The notes: generated by a model not told the origin, from the sequence alone. 64,000 nt of DNA from Papio anubis (GCF_008728515.1 NC_044986.1:55168855-55232854), one strand, 5' to 3'; counted from the first letter of the stretch, positions 22,796 through 34,479 are shown. Made by a program: numbers and translations.

Positions 22796-24663
22796 GGTAA
22801 ATGACATCTTAAAATCAAGTCAGGTAAAATGCTTTATACAACTACATGAAGAAAAAAATTTAAATGTTATGAATGGAATAGGACATTTGGTTCCTCAGAA
22901 TCAGGGAGATAAACACAATGTCCTTATGCTTCATGTTTAATTCCCTGAAGCTTAAAAGGGGAAACTTGAGGCCAAGTAGGGCAGTCTCTCTTTCCTTAGG
23001 TTGGGAATTAGGGAAAAATGAAAAAGGGTAGAGTGGGTGTGGAGATAATGGCAGCTCAGTCTAGGAGAAATGGAGCCTGTTCATCTCTACATGACCTAAG
23101 TACTAGCAGGGATTGAGCATTTTTGTATATCCTGCATCACTTTAAAAAAGTAGATCACTTTTAACAATATAGGATTGAAGACAGTAACAGAGGCCTAAGG
23201 GTCTTTTAATCTACATCAGCTAAATGTCTTTGACAACATTTGATAAACTTGGCAATGAAGTACTGGATGCTGTTAATATTAAATCATGATTTCTTAAAAC
23301 ATTTTTAAACATTTTATTTGCTTGGTTTGTATTTGTCCCTTTTGTCTCTTGACCAACTCTTTCTAGCTGGGCTTGACTTTCTGCCACCACCAAAAAGCAG
23401 GGCAAGTGCTCAAGTAAGTAAGCTACTAAGAAGGCCAGCGACCCAAGCTACCAGGAGAATCAGCTCCCCAGCTCCACTCCAGGGATTCTGCCATTCAATG
23501 ACCATGTCAGGTAGGACAGGCAATTACAGACATCACTATACTCATGCCTCTTCTTAAGCTAATGGAAAACAGGCAAGGATGATGCCCAAGAAGGTCTCAA
23601 ATGTGTTACTCAGGCATCATCTTTTATTCACAGTGCAAATGTTTTTAGTAACAGGGACCAACTCCCCTGAAACCTACTACAGCCCTTCAAGACTTCTGTA
23701 TAATTCCTTCTCCTTTATCAAGCCGGTGTACCCAGTATAGGGTAGTGAGGTTTGTTGTTCTTACTCACTAGCTCATTTTTGCCTAATTCTACCATCTTAA
23801 TATATTTAATCATGCCAAAAAAGTCATAAAGTATTCTAAGCGTAGATAACCACATGAATTATGCCTTTTATGTATAGAACCTAATATAAGGTATATTTCT
23901 CATTCATATTGCCTTGAATAACACTCTTTCTCTATAAGGATACGATCAATAACACCATTACCCTCTCCATTTACCCATCCCAAACTAAGGGGAAAGGTCA
24001 CTATGAGCCAGGGAAATCAGAGAACCCCAGGAGGCACAGTGCAAGGTCTGGGGTCAAGATAAAACTAGTAGCATTGGGACAGTGTCTGAGGTGGGCTTTC
24101 TGTAATGAGAAAGGACAACTGTGACAGGGACTTCCTTTCTATTCGGGAATGTCCTTAGCAACCTATAGCTGCCTTGACCCACTGATCCCATCCCACCTAC
24201 TCCTGTTCTTTTCCCTAAATGGCTCCTGCTAGCTGTAATGATAGCCTTGGCAGATGACAGGGTCAAGAGATGTGCACAATTATACAGTCCTTCTTCACCC
24301 TTTTCTGAGTTCTTACATAACCTCCTAGTCTCTCTGGATGAGCAGAAACATTCTGTCAAAACAAGAGGTGTCAGAGAAGGAGGCAAAGAAGGGTTACAGG
24401 TCAGACTCTCCGGTTCCCTTGAGCCTTATCACTAATTTCTGTCATCTGGGAATTGTCTTAACTTACTTCCCACCTAGCCTGCCCTGGCTCCAGAGGCATT
24501 CATATCTCTGTGCCCCAGACAGCAATTATAATGAGCTGAAGGCATGCAGGTCAAGGAAGAAGTGACAAGAGTAGCCTCATATAAGGACAAGCTATGAGAG
24601 AGATAGCAAAGGGCTTTCTTTACTCCAAAGCACCATTTTATTTCTAGTAAAAGGTCAGTTACT
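22796..24663. other. Unique non-coding sequence
   Basis: No gene or repeat family is recognised, apart from one copy of a 62-bp duplicated segment. A 110-codon minus-strand frame (24054-24386) has no known domain and no exon signals that I trust. Confidence 0.45.
23620..23681 (+). repeat. 62-bp direct repeat, copy 1 (likely source)
   Basis: The 62 bases from tcttttattcacagtgcaaa to ctgaaacctactaca are identical to 25326-25387. This copy lies in ordinary unique sequence without flanking duplications, which suggests it is the source. Confidence 0.97.
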
Positions 24664-25200
24664 CAAATTCAACACCTAGATGTATACCCCAAAGTACTGA
24701 AAACAGAGACTCACAAAAATATTGGTATATTAGTGTTCATTGCAGCTCTATTCACAATAGTTAAAAGGTAGAAACAACCCAAGTGTCCATCAGCAATTTC
24801 ATGTATTAAAAATGTGGTATATGCATATAATGAACATTATTCAACAATAAAAAGGAATGAAATTGTATATACAATACAATATGGATGAACTTTAAAAACA
24901 TTACACTAAGTGAAATATTCCAGACACAAAAAAATTGCATGATTTCACTTATATGAAATATTGAGAACAGGCATATTCATATAGACAGAAAGTGGGTTAG
25001 AGGTTGCCACGGCCTGGTAGGAGAGAAAAATGGCAAGTTATTGTATAATTGTTAAAGTTTCCATATGGGATGATGAAAAGTTTTGGAAACAGATACAGGT
25101 GATAGTTGCAGGATATTATGAATGTAATTAATGCCACTGAATTATTAAAAATGGTTAAAATGGCGATTTTATGCTATGTGTATTTTACCACAATTTAAGA
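24664..25200 (+). mobile_element. L1M 3' end fragment, sense
   Basis: The block reads like the 3' UTR of an old L1: gtgttcattgcagctctatt, then aaacaacccaagtgtccatc, ttatatgaaatattgagaac and a final tattttaccacaatttaaga. It is diverged and lacks a clean A-tail. No coding capacity remains. Confidence 0.85.
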
Positions 25201-25325
25201 AAAGATCAGCTACTCATCAGGGCATGTGTTTTTTTCCTGTTATTCAAAACTTTTTTCCTAGATTTTGCAAAGTCTCTGAAAAATTCTTTGATCTCATTAG
25301 ATTGACACATACTTTTTTCTACCTT

Positions 25326-25387
25326 TCTTTTATTCACAGTGCAAATGTTTTTAGTAACAGGGACCAACTCCCCTGAAACCTACTACA
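25326..25387 (+). repeat. 62-bp direct repeat, copy 2 (likely templated insertion)
   Basis: It is identical over 62 bases to 23620-23681. It is bracketed by two copies of ttttctacctttct (25315-25328 and 25396-25409), i.e. a 14-bp target-like duplication. There is no long A-tail. Confidence 0.9.
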
Positions 25388-25447
25388 TTTCTGCATTTTC
25401 TACCTTTCTGCATTTTCCCATTTTCTGCTCCTATGACCAACTGTTAG

Positions 25448-25546
25448 GAAATCCAATTACTTAACATTTATTGAGTTCCAGGCACTCTTCTGTCCTACAT
25501 GAATTGATGAATTTAGTTCTCATAACCTCTATGTGAAAAGTATTAC
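25448..25546 (-). repeat. MIR SINE, part 1 of 3
   Basis: aattacttaacatttattga, then ttccaggcactcttctgtcc and ctcataacctctatgtgaaa are reverse-complement MIR. The element is broken by an LTR at 25547 and by an Alu at 26469. Confidence 0.8.
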
Positions 25547-26371
25547 TGTTTTTGCTATGGAAGGGGGTCAGGGAAGTGCAGGGTAGAGGAGGGCGTGGTA
25601 CCTGGGGAGGGCTCCAGTCCCGGACCTGTGCCCACTAACCTAGGTAATGAGAGGCACTCCTGCCTTCCTGTCCAAATGTTGCATTTTCCAAGACCATCCC
25701 AGCCCTCCACGACTCCATCCTGTGCCTATAAAACCCCCAAGACCCTGGTAGGCAGAGACACAAGCAGCTGGATGTCAAAGGGAATACACGAGCAGCTGGA
25801 CATTGAGAGGACGTCTAGGGGAGCATGCCAGGGGAAGGACACAGGACAGACGCCAGCAGGCCATTGACCAGTGGCCAGCAGAAGGAGGCAGAGTTTGGCT
25901 GCAGAGGTTGGAGGAGAGCCTGGGCCGCTGAGTGGCCAGACTCCATGGGAAAACCATCTACCTTCTGGCTCCCCCATCCGCTGAGAGCTACTTCAACTCA
26001 ATAAAATCTTGCACTCATTCCCCAAGCCCACAAGTGATCCAATTCTTCCGGTACATCAAGGCAAGAAATCCCAGGATACAAAAAGCCTTCTGTCCTTGAG
26101 ATAAGGAAGGGAGTCTAATTGAGTTGACTGACACAAGCTAAGCTAACACAAGCCGCCTACAGATGGCTGAACTAAAAGAGCACCCTGTAACACACGCCCA
26201 CTGAGGCTTCAGCTGTAAACATTCACCCCTAGACAGTGTCGTGGGGCCGGAGCCCCACAGCCTGCCCAACTGTATGCTCCCCTAGAGGTCTGAGCAGCAG
26301 AGCAGGGAAGAAGCAAGCCACACCCCCATCGCATGCCCTGTGAGGGGGATAAGGGAACTTTTCCCGTTTCA
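25547..26371 (+). mobile_element. Solo LTR of a class I endogenous retrovirus
   Basis: This about 825-bp block lies within a MIR and is richer in GC than its flanks. It carries a TATA-like cctataaaacc at 25725-25735, an AATAAA at 26000-26005 about 270 bases further on, and a terminal cccgtttca. These are LTR features. There is no internal gag, pol or env sequence, so it is a solo LTR. Likely ends are tg at 25547 and ca at 26371, with ttac and ttat as an imperfect 4-bp duplication. I believe it resembles LTR1/HUERS-type LTRs, but the family name is unconfirmed. The open frames inside are noise. Confidence 0.75.
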
Positions 26372-26468
26372 TTATTATTCTTATTTTACAGAAGGTAAAT
26401 GTCATTCTCAAGTCATCCTGTAAGTAAGGTCAGATTCCATCTTGGTAAGTCTGGTAAGTCAGGCTCAC
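26372..26468 (-). repeat. MIR SINE, part 2 of 3
   Basis: attattattcttattttaca, then gaaggtaaatgtcattctca and gtaaggtcagattcca continue the MIR after the LTR. Confidence 0.75.
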
Positions 26469-26776
26469 TTTTTATTTTAATGGGGTCTAACTCTGTCACC
26501 CAGGCTTGAGTGCAGTGGAGTTATCCTGGCTCTCTGCAACTTCCACCTCCCAGGCTCAAGCAGTCCTCCTACCTCAGCCTCCTGAATAGCTGGGACTACA
26601 AGCATGCACCATCATGCCTGTTTGTTTGTTTGTTTGTCTGTTTGTTTGTTTTTTTTGTAGAGACAGTGTTTCATCATGTTGTCCTGGCTGGTCTTGAACT
26701 TCTGGCCTCAAGCAATCCACCCAGCTTGGCCTCCCAAAGTGTTGGGATTACAGGCGGGAGCCACCATGCCTGGCCA
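26469..26776 (-). mobile_element. AluJ-like, antisense, with (TTTG)n in the linker
   Basis: The reverse complement of a full dimer is readable from ggggtctaactctgtcaccc to gccaccatgcctggcc. The middle A-rich linker has expanded to an impure (TTTG)n run at about 26618-26657. Divergence suggests AluJ. It splits the same MIR as the LTR. Confidence 0.92.
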
Positions 26777-26812
26777 AAACTTGCATTCTTCACCATTACT
26801 CTATGGAATTCC
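26777..26812 (-). repeat. MIR SINE, part 3 of 3
   Basis: gcattcttcaccattactct is the MIR end, completing the element started at 25448. Confidence 0.55.
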
Positions 26813-26829
26813 TTAAATCCTGCAATACA

Positions 26830-26935
26830 TGCTCCCACAGTCTGCCCCAGATTGATTAAATCAGAATTTCTAGAGAAGAGGTCTGGAAATCTACATTTTA
26901 AAGGAAATCCCCACAAATTCCAACCAATTTCAAAA
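26830..26935 (-). repeat. MER5-like hAT MITE fragment
   Basis: gattgattaaatcagaattt, then gaggtctggaaatctacatt and ttaaaggaaatccccac resemble MER5/MER20-type Charlie MITEs in reverse. The ends are lost. Confidence 0.4.
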
Positions 26936-27775
26936 CGTACTACAAAGCTATAGCAATCAAGATAGCATGGTGTTATTGTAAGAACAAATATATAGATTAC
27001 TGAAATGGAAGTTTAAGTGTAGAAACAAACTCTCGTATTTAAGACCAATTGGTTTTTGGCAAGGATACCAAGATAACTCAATGGGGAAAGAATAATCTTC
27101 TCAACAAGTGGTGCTAGGACAACTGGATATCCACATGCAAAAGAGTGAAGTTGGACTTGTATCACATACTCTGCACAAAAGTAACTGAAAAATTGATCAA
27201 AGACTTAATCTAAGAACTAAAACTACAAAACTCCTTAAAGCAAACATAGATGTAAATCTTCATGACCTTAAATTAGACAATAGTTCCTTAGATATCATGC
27301 CAAAAGCATAAGCAACAAAACAAAAAATAGATAAACTAGACCTCGACAAAAGTAAAAATGTGTTTTTTTCTAATGATACCGTCAAGAAAGTAAAAAGACA
27401 ACCCATAGAAGAGGAGAAAAAAATGGCAAATTATATATCTGACAAGGGACTTATATGTAGAATATATAAAGAACAGCTATACCTTAATAATAAAAAGACA
27501 AATAATCCAATTTTAAAATGAGCAAATAATCTGAAAAGAAATTTCTCTGAAGAAGATATACAAATGGCCATAAGCACAGAAATCAAGCACAGTATTATGG
27601 TTGATCAATATCATCAGCCATCAGGGTAATGCAAATCAAAACCATAATGAAATATGACTTCACACACACTAGGATGGCTATACTAAAAAAAGATAGATAA
27701 TAAAAAGTGTTGATGAGAATGTGGAAATATTGGAACCCTTTTATACTGATTCTCACATGGTTTTCTATATATTTA
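26936..27775 (+). mobile_element. L1M fragment, ORF2 C-terminal region, sense
   Basis: The sequence follows the L1 ORF2 3' part: ctacaaagctatagcaatca, then ggataccaagataactcaat, aacaagtggtgctaggacaa, and aatgcaaatcaaaaccataa. Many stops and indels are present, so it is dead. It ends near 27775 before the 3' UTR. Confidence 0.88.
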
Positions 27776-27829
27776 TGTTTCAAAACCTAGGAAAGTGAAA
27801 TGAGCAATTCTCTAGTTATATTGACCACT

Positions 27830-27990
27830 GACACAACAGTAGTAATAATGATAGCTAATTATTTTATGTATCTGCTATTTTTTCTAATAGCTTTATATTT
27901 GTTAACTCATTTGATCCTCACAGGAAACTATGAGACAGGTCCTGCTCTTAAGATGTCCAATTTGACTATAGGTAAAGTGCAAATTATTGG
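27830..27990 (-). repeat. MIR SINE, antisense
   Basis: taataatgatagctaattat, then ttgttaactcatttgatcct and cacaggaaactatgagacag fit reverse-complement MIR. Confidence 0.6.
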
Positions 27991-28369
27991 CTTCAAAATG
28001 AAATTTTCAGCAAACATGATACATCCAAAAAGGAATTTTTGTCATAAATTAGTCCTAAATTTAACAAAAATTGATTCAACAAATATTTCTTCAACAAACT
28101 ACTCTCAATGAACTCACAAGTAAAGACAGAAATAGATATAACACTAACCTAATTTTAATGCAGACCACACTACAACAAAGTGGCGTTGAGAAGAAGTGCT
28201 GAGGACATAGTGAATGAGTAATTCAGGCTCGAGGAGATTGAGCAGGTATTTGAGTTAGGGTTTTGAAGGATGGGTAGACTTTTCTTGGGTTTAGGAATTA
28301 AGGAAGTATATCTAGACAAAGAGTATAATAGGATAATAGTATGGAGGCTCACTAAATTGAAATGACCTG
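27991..28369. other. Non-coding sequence, possibly old repeat
   Basis: attgattcaacaaatatttc suggests an L2 or MIR edge. Otherwise nothing clear is seen. Confidence 0.35.
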
Positions 28370-28500
28370 TCTCTTCCTAGGCTGGCAGCTCCTTCAGAGC
28401 ATATACTAGGCCCAAGTCATGCCTATAATCCTGGTGCCTTGCAAAGTATTTATGGTGTGCTCAGTAAATTCTCACTGAATTAATGAACAGATGGATGGAT
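28370..28500 (+). repeat. L2 LINE 3' end
   Basis: ctaggctggcagctccttca, then gtgccttgcaaagtatttat and ggtgtgctcagtaaattctc followed by gaattaatgaa match the L2 terminal segment. Confidence 0.75.
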
Positions 28501-28639
28501 TGATGAATGTTGGAAAAGTTAATGAATGTCATAAAGTGTTTGAGAAATAACAGAATAGTGTGATTGTTGCACAAAGTCAAGTAGGCAATGGAGTTAAAAA
28601 GAATTTGAAGCCAAGTTCAGAAAGGACCTATGTATCATA

Positions 28640-29290
28640 AAAAGTATCTTGGCCTTTATTTTATTAAAAATATGGATCTATTGACTCTTTTTGAGCATAT
28701 GAGTGGCATTGGCTGGTTTGTGTTTTAGAATCATAATTCTGACAGTATGGAGAATGGATTAGCAATGGTTGGAGGTAGTTATGTAACAGGAGGAAAATTC
28801 TTAGGAAACTACAGCAAATTGTCCAATTGAGAGATGATGAAGACAGAACTATGTAAAGGAATATAAGAGAGACACTTGAAAATAACTCTGTGGCATCTAG
28901 CTTGAGTGACTGGTAAGAGTGCAATGCCATATTCTAATATAAATCAGGAGAGAAGGAGCAGATTTTTTCAAGGAAAAATGATTGAGTAATTTCACTTTTT
29001 TTTTTTAGTTTGGGGAGCCCATAGGTCTGTCCAGAGTGGCTTAGCAATATTAGCCAAGAGGTATGGGCTGAAGATATAAATTTGGGATTTAGTTGCTTAT
29101 AGGTATTAACTGAAACCATGGAGGAGATGAGATTCTCCAGGAAGGCGAAGAAGAAATAGACTGAGCACAGAGCATTAGAGAATACCTATATTTAATGAGC
29201 AAGCAGAAACAAAAGGCACAATGAATGGAAATTGATAGAGAGGAAGGAGAATAACTGAAAGAGATTGCAAGGCAGATATTTTGAGACAAA
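28640..29290 (-). repeat. Probable old L2-type LINE fragment, antisense
   Basis: ttttgagcatatgagtggca, then cagtatggagaatggattag and gctgaagatataaatttggg resemble the antisense of a widespread old mammalian LINE sequence that I associate with L2. Another related block in the opposite orientation lies at 53640-54200. Family assignment is uncertain. Confidence 0.4.
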
Positions 29291-29334
29291 GGTGAACCTG
29301 GCAGACCCAGCAATGAAATACTTACGATGATACT

Positions 29335-29720
29335 TCTAGTTGCAAGTAGCAGAAACTCACTTGAATTAACTTAAGTAGATGAGAAGAATCTAATAACAGT
29401 GTTCAAGAGTGTTTAACCCAACTTAAAGTCAGACCAAGTGACGGCATCACAGGGGGCTGGAACCAGGAACTGGACAGCTATCAGGAACCAAGCAAGACAC
29501 CTGCTCAGTTCTCTAAACTGCTTCGTTCTTCTCTTTGAAGACTACCTCTGCTCTTGCCCAACTCACGGTGGCTGACTTCCATATTAAATGGTTCTCTGAA
29601 TCCCAATTCCAGTTATTGTAGAAAGAATATGATTGGCCCCAGGTGGGTCAGGTGTCCACCCTTGATACAATCCACTATGGCCAGGATAGGGATAGGGAAG
29701 GACTCAGAACAAATATGGCA
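29335..29720 (+). repeat. Ancient interspersed repeat, family not identified (copy B)
   Basis: ttgcaagtagcagaaactca and attaacttaagtagatgaga at its start, and tatgattggccccaggtggg with ggtgtccacccttg further on, match the same remembered family as 15390-15990. Confidence 0.35.
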
Positions 29721-30684
29721 GATAGGATTTGCTTCTATGAGTGAAGGGAATAGCTCTCAGAGAAGGACCACTCTGAATTGGGCAGATGCCCCCAAAGATA
29801 TCTACTACAAGATTAATCAAAATGACTGCATAAAGGCCTGGTTGATCTTTCATGGAGACATCAATTACAAGGAAAGTTGTGAGCACAGTGACTCCTTTTC
29901 TATTCTCTCTGTTCCTGTTTCCTCTGTTAGCCCAGAGGAAAACTTGCATTAATGTCAGTGTTTATTTCTCCACATAACAGAAACTAGAATAAAATAAATT
30001 GCTTGTGAAATGCCTTGACATCCTCAGGTCAAAGGGTCTAAACAAATACAAAGCATTTTTTCCCCTAGGGAAAACTAGAGCTTTCCAGTTGTTTTTGCTT
30101 TCACCTAGGTCTCATTGATTTCCCAAATTGTACTAGTTGCTTTCTGGCTTTCATTAATCAAACTGCCACTTGGGATAGACTGCTGGTCTTTTATCTTATT
30201 TTGATTAATTTCATTCTCACATTCATCTCTCTGGCAATTTGCAGTGGATGATTTGTTAGGGGCAGAGCAGGATGTGGGATGACTAGGGATTTGGGGGAGT
30301 AGAGTCAGTTCCTGAATCTGATTGAGTCTGTCTGTTAACAGAAATATTTTCCCCCTCATTCCTTCCAGCTCTAAGAATAGCAGTACCAGCTGTACTTGCC
30401 TGAGCCATATCTAAATTAATAAAATAAAGTGGGATTATTGACATTTTCTTGCTTCAACTAGCAAATGTGCATCTTTGAATTTTTATCAACTGAGACGCTC
30501 TTATAATGGAACATTCACAGAAATGGGCTTGACATAAAATGATAATGTACACTTTATTCATGCTAATTATGCATTTGTATTCCTCTTACTTATGTTGTCC
30601 TTTTATCTATTTTGCATTTCAGCAGTTAGTATTAAACAGAAGCAGTTTAGGGAAGGCAAAGTAGCTTAGTTGTCAGGAAAGTGT
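29721..30684. other. Unique non-coding sequence
   Basis: No gene or clear repeat is seen. Open frames at 29554-29952 and 30105-30359 lack known domains. Confidence 0.45.
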
Positions 30685-30815
30685 CTCTGTGGTCAGACTT
30701 TCATCCTGCTCCCAGCTCTCTTACCTAAGACCTAGGTGACCTCAGGGAAACTATTTAACCTTTTGAAGCCTCCGTTTTCGTACCTAAGCAATTATGCTCC
30801 TTTGAGGTTTAAATG
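30685..30815 (+). repeat. MIR SINE, sense
   Basis: cccagctctcttacctaaga, then aggtgacctcagggaaacta and ttgaggtttaaatgatat are MIR motifs. Confidence 0.75.
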
Positions 30816-30824
30816 ATATATACA

Positions 30825-31215
30825 GCAGGTCTTCAAATAACATTGTTTTAATCAATTCCTGCTGGGACCACCGTCAGTGTGGAGTTCTCAGGATCTCCCT
30901 ATGTCTTCCTGGGTTTTCTACAGGTACTCCGGTTTTCTCCCACATCCCAAAGATGTGACTCCTAGTATCATTGGCATGTCCAAATAGTCCCAATCTGAGT
31001 GTGTGTGTGTGTTTGGGGGGGGGTGCGTGTTGTGTGTGGGTGTGGGTGTGAGAGAACACGCTTGTGCATGCCCTGTAATGGGACAATGTGCTGGCAAGAG
31101 CTGGTTTCTGCCTTGAAGCCTGAGCTGCAAGGATAGGGTCTGGCCACCAGTGACCTTGAACTATAAAAAGCAGAATAGAAAATGAATGAATGAATAAATA
31201 AATAAATAAATATTA
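30825..31215 (+). repeat. Old retroposon-like block ending in (GAAT)n/(AAAT)n
   Basis: The block contains a short GT/GGGTGT-rich tract at 30998-31052, then ccctgtaatgggacaatgtg, accttgaactataaaaagca and aaaatgaatgaatgaataaa. Ending in a (GAAT)n run after a cctgaac-like motif is typical of some old non-LTR retrotransposon tails. I cannot name the family. Confidence 0.35.
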
Positions 31216-32484
31216 TTATCAAGTGAAAATTTGTAGATTCAATGATAATCATACAAGTGCATGACAATGTATATATAGCTCACATTTATTTCAGTGTTAG
31301 ACTAGAAATGTTTTGGTTCTTATTTAGAAGTTTGCTGATGTTTTTGTGACCAGAAATATGCTGTAGGAATTTAACTCTTGTTTATTTCAATTAGCCTGTG
31401 GTAAAATTGGTTTCATTATATGTTATTTTGCTTTAAGTTGCAGTTCACCATAGGCTAATTAATGTTATTTCAAATGAAAGTTGTTTTGATAGAGAGAGGG
31501 TGATTCCTCAGCCATACCATATGCAGAATCACTGTTTCAGACATGGAGTTAGAGAAAGAGTTTAATGTGTGGATAAAACCAAGGGGTATCTGGGAGCCTC
31601 AGTTAGCAGGTGAAAATAGTGGAAAGCTTGTTGGAGGGAATGGGGTCCCACTCTCTTTTGCATACACAGGACTTCCACATCCCATAGGAGAGTGCAACAG
31701 GATTAATCTTTGAGAACCTAAACATTCTTCACTCTCAGGATTGGGCATACCCACAGGTCTCTGTAGCTGGGCCACCCCTAACTTATTAGAAGGCCTGAGG
31801 AGTCTCCTAGGCAAGAACTCTTCCAGGTTCAAGCAACTACTGGCCATGGGCCAAGCTCAGGAAGGAGTTTGAATACCACACTTTATCTGCTACTCAACTT
31901 TTCCATGGTCTAGATTGTGGGACTCATGCCTCAGGCTTAGATGAAGGCCCAAAATGAGATTAAAAGAAGGAGAAATGCCCTTCACTCACACTTTGGTTGC
32001 GCATTCAGAGCACATGTCCACATGGTTTTCTAAATGGCTTAAATTCTGGGTGAACTAAGCATTCCCCCTTGAGGTAACTTCTAGAGCCTAAAAAGGTCAA
32101 GGGCACAGTGGCCTGAGCAGCAAGCTTGATCACCCAGAAGATGAAACAGCAAAAGAAGCAACAGCTCTGAGCCCTTGGCAGCTGGAAGGACTAGCTCACA
32201 ACCACAGCAAGACCCATGGATGAGAGTTCCTGTGGAAAGGGTATGGGCAAAGTGCAAAAGCACCATTTGTGGCTGTTTGCTGTGACACTGATTTTACCCT
32301 CTTGTGATGTAGTCTGGTAAATAATTGGCACCTAATAAATATTTGAGGAATAAATGTCTACTAATTAAGCAATTTATATGCATCCCACTTGGGTATTGTC
32401 CTTTTTTATTTATTTTGCTTCAAAGGATTAATATTGAAGTTAAAAAGTTCAAAGGAGTCTGTTTGGCAGGAACAGGGGCTTTGT
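31216..32484. other. Unique non-coding sequence
   Basis: No gene is recognised. A short L2-like end (ggcacctaataaatatttga) lies at 32327-32348. Confidence 0.45.
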
Positions 32485-32489
32485 CTGGC

Positions 32490-32610
32490 ATCCAAGAGAG
32501 AGACTTGGGCAAGTAACTTCATGTCTCCATTCTTTTTTCATTTCATCTATAAAATAGGATTGTTGGGAAATTTAACTGGACAATGTATGTAAAGTAAATG
32601 GATGCATGCC
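32490..32610 (+). repeat. MIR SINE, sense
   Basis: gagacttgggcaagtaactt, then catttcatctataaaatagg follow MIR order. Confidence 0.7.
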
Positions 32611-32914
32611 TGACCCTAACCATGGAACTTCCACGTAGCAATAATCAGCCATAAACTGCTTAGCTAAGAATTCGTGTATACAGTTGCATTCTCTTATTCT
32701 TATAGTTGAAGACAGGAGCATTAAAAGGAGCATTCAAAATTAATACAAAATTAATGAGGAAAGAAGTCTGCAAGGAGAGGAGCAAGAATGTGTCTCATAC
32801 TTCTTTTATATTGTCCAAAGTTGTCAGTGCAGCTCTATATCTTTTAGGTAGGTGCTCAATAAGACTATATTAATGTATTGATTTGAGGTTCCCCTCGTAA
32901 CTTGGATAATAATA

Positions 32915-33075
32915 ATGCAGCTGAAAAGCCACCGAACTAGGAAACGGAAGACTTAGGTCAAGACATAGTTACGCCACAAATTAGCTGGGAGACCTTGAAT
33001 AAGTCTTTGGTCTTGGCATACTATTTCTTGGAGTTTCTCCAAAATTCTTTCCAGCACTAATATTCTATGTTTTTA
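32915..33075 (+). repeat. MIR SINE, sense
   Basis: cgaactaggaaacggaagac, then ccacaaattagctgggagac and cttgaataagtctttgg are MIR-type motifs, diverged. Confidence 0.65.
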
Positions 33076-33204
33076 CAAAAGATCTGAGGATGTAGAATAA
33101 TGTTCTTCTTCATGAGGGAAAAGGGGTGCATAGAAATGGCATGTGGTAGCACCCCAGTGGGAAAATGTGAAGTTATGGGCATTAACTCCACGTGACAAAC
33201 AGAG

Positions 33205-33400
33205 AAATAACAGCAGCAAGAACAGCATTTTGGGTGTCTACAAAGTTTCAAGCACTGTGCCAAGTGTTTTTCACACATTATTTTATTTAATCCTTACAAT
33301 AACCTTGTAAAATAAGTATTTGTATTGCCAACTATAGCTAAGGAAACCACGGTTTAGAGAAAGTTTTTCATTATTCAGTAAGCTAGCATTTCAGTGACCA
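33205..33400 (-). repeat. MIR SINE, antisense
   Basis: caagcactgtgccaagtgtt, then ttatttaatccttacaataa and ctaaggaaaccacggtttag are clear reverse-complement MIR. Confidence 0.85.
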
Positions 33401-34479
33401 CTGGCCTTGTATACTCACCTGGGAATCTAGTTTGCCCTTCTTAGCAAAGAAAACTGGAATTCAATAATGGAATTATGCCCATAAAGCTGGTTTGTCTATT
33501 GTGGTTCTTAATTTTTACTGAATTATAAGTTTTCTAAGGAATTTTATAAACATTGTTGGTCCCTTTAAAGTATATTTTTGGTCTAGCACATCTCTCCTGT
33601 AAAGGATCAAAATCTCTCCACAGTCTTCAATTGCGGCCTAAGAGGACCTGAGAACATCTCAAATAACTATCCAGAGAATCCTTCAAAGGTCTAGAAACAT
33701 GATAAAAATCCTTGCCACAATGATCTTTTTAGGATATCATGTTTTCTCCTTTCTTAAGTCTGCATCTATCCACATATCTATTGGACTGGGGCTAGAGTGC
33801 TTGCCTTGAAGCAATAAAACATAAATCATTTGGTCTCAATTTCTGCCTGTAATCTATTTATTCACAGCCATCAATTCTGGATCTTCACTATATTCTGGCC
33901 AGATTTGGGGATTGTGTGGGTAGAGATGATGACTGAATACTCACAGGGTATTTGTGCTAAGCTTGGTGATAATACTTCATCCTGCTTATTACATCAACTG
34001 CAATCTGTCTAGGCTAGGCTGCATTAGATTATGAGAGGTTGCCATCCTGCCATTTAGAGACCATTCAGATTTGAGTTATATAGCAAGAGAAGCCAACAAA
34101 GTGTGTTAAGCAGGGGAAGGATAAGGGGGGTGTACGGTGGGGGGGGGGGGGGGTGACCTGATCAGAATGGCACTGTGACTACAGGAGGAACAGACTTGGA
34201 GAAGACTAAGAACTGGCATAACAAAACTAAGTAGATGGCATAGGTCACCCCATTTCCTTTCGAGCTCTTTGTAGGCAGACACCTTATTAATATTGGTAAT
34301 TGGTCTCCATGACACGTAGTGTAGGGTATGGAGCTTAGTCAGTGAGGACTATGGAATTAATCAGTGAATGAACAAAGAACTAAAAAGCTCCTTGAGAGTA
34401 AGAAGGCGTCTTCATTTTTCACTGATGAATTTGTAAATTGCTGCTGTTTACAATGACTAGTCTTAGTCAGAAAGCACAA
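33401..34479. other. Unique non-coding sequence with G15 run
   Basis: No gene is recognised. Fifteen consecutive G occupy 34139-34153, preceded by a G6. Surrounding motifs (gtgacctgatcagaatgg) may be old repeat. Confidence 0.45.

Noticed and set aside
24054..24386. 110-codon minus-strand open frame
   Set aside because: No known domain and no splice signals at its edges.
26510..26953. 147-codon open frame
   Set aside because: It runs through an antisense Alu into MIR sequence; the peptide is the usual Alu-derived pattern.
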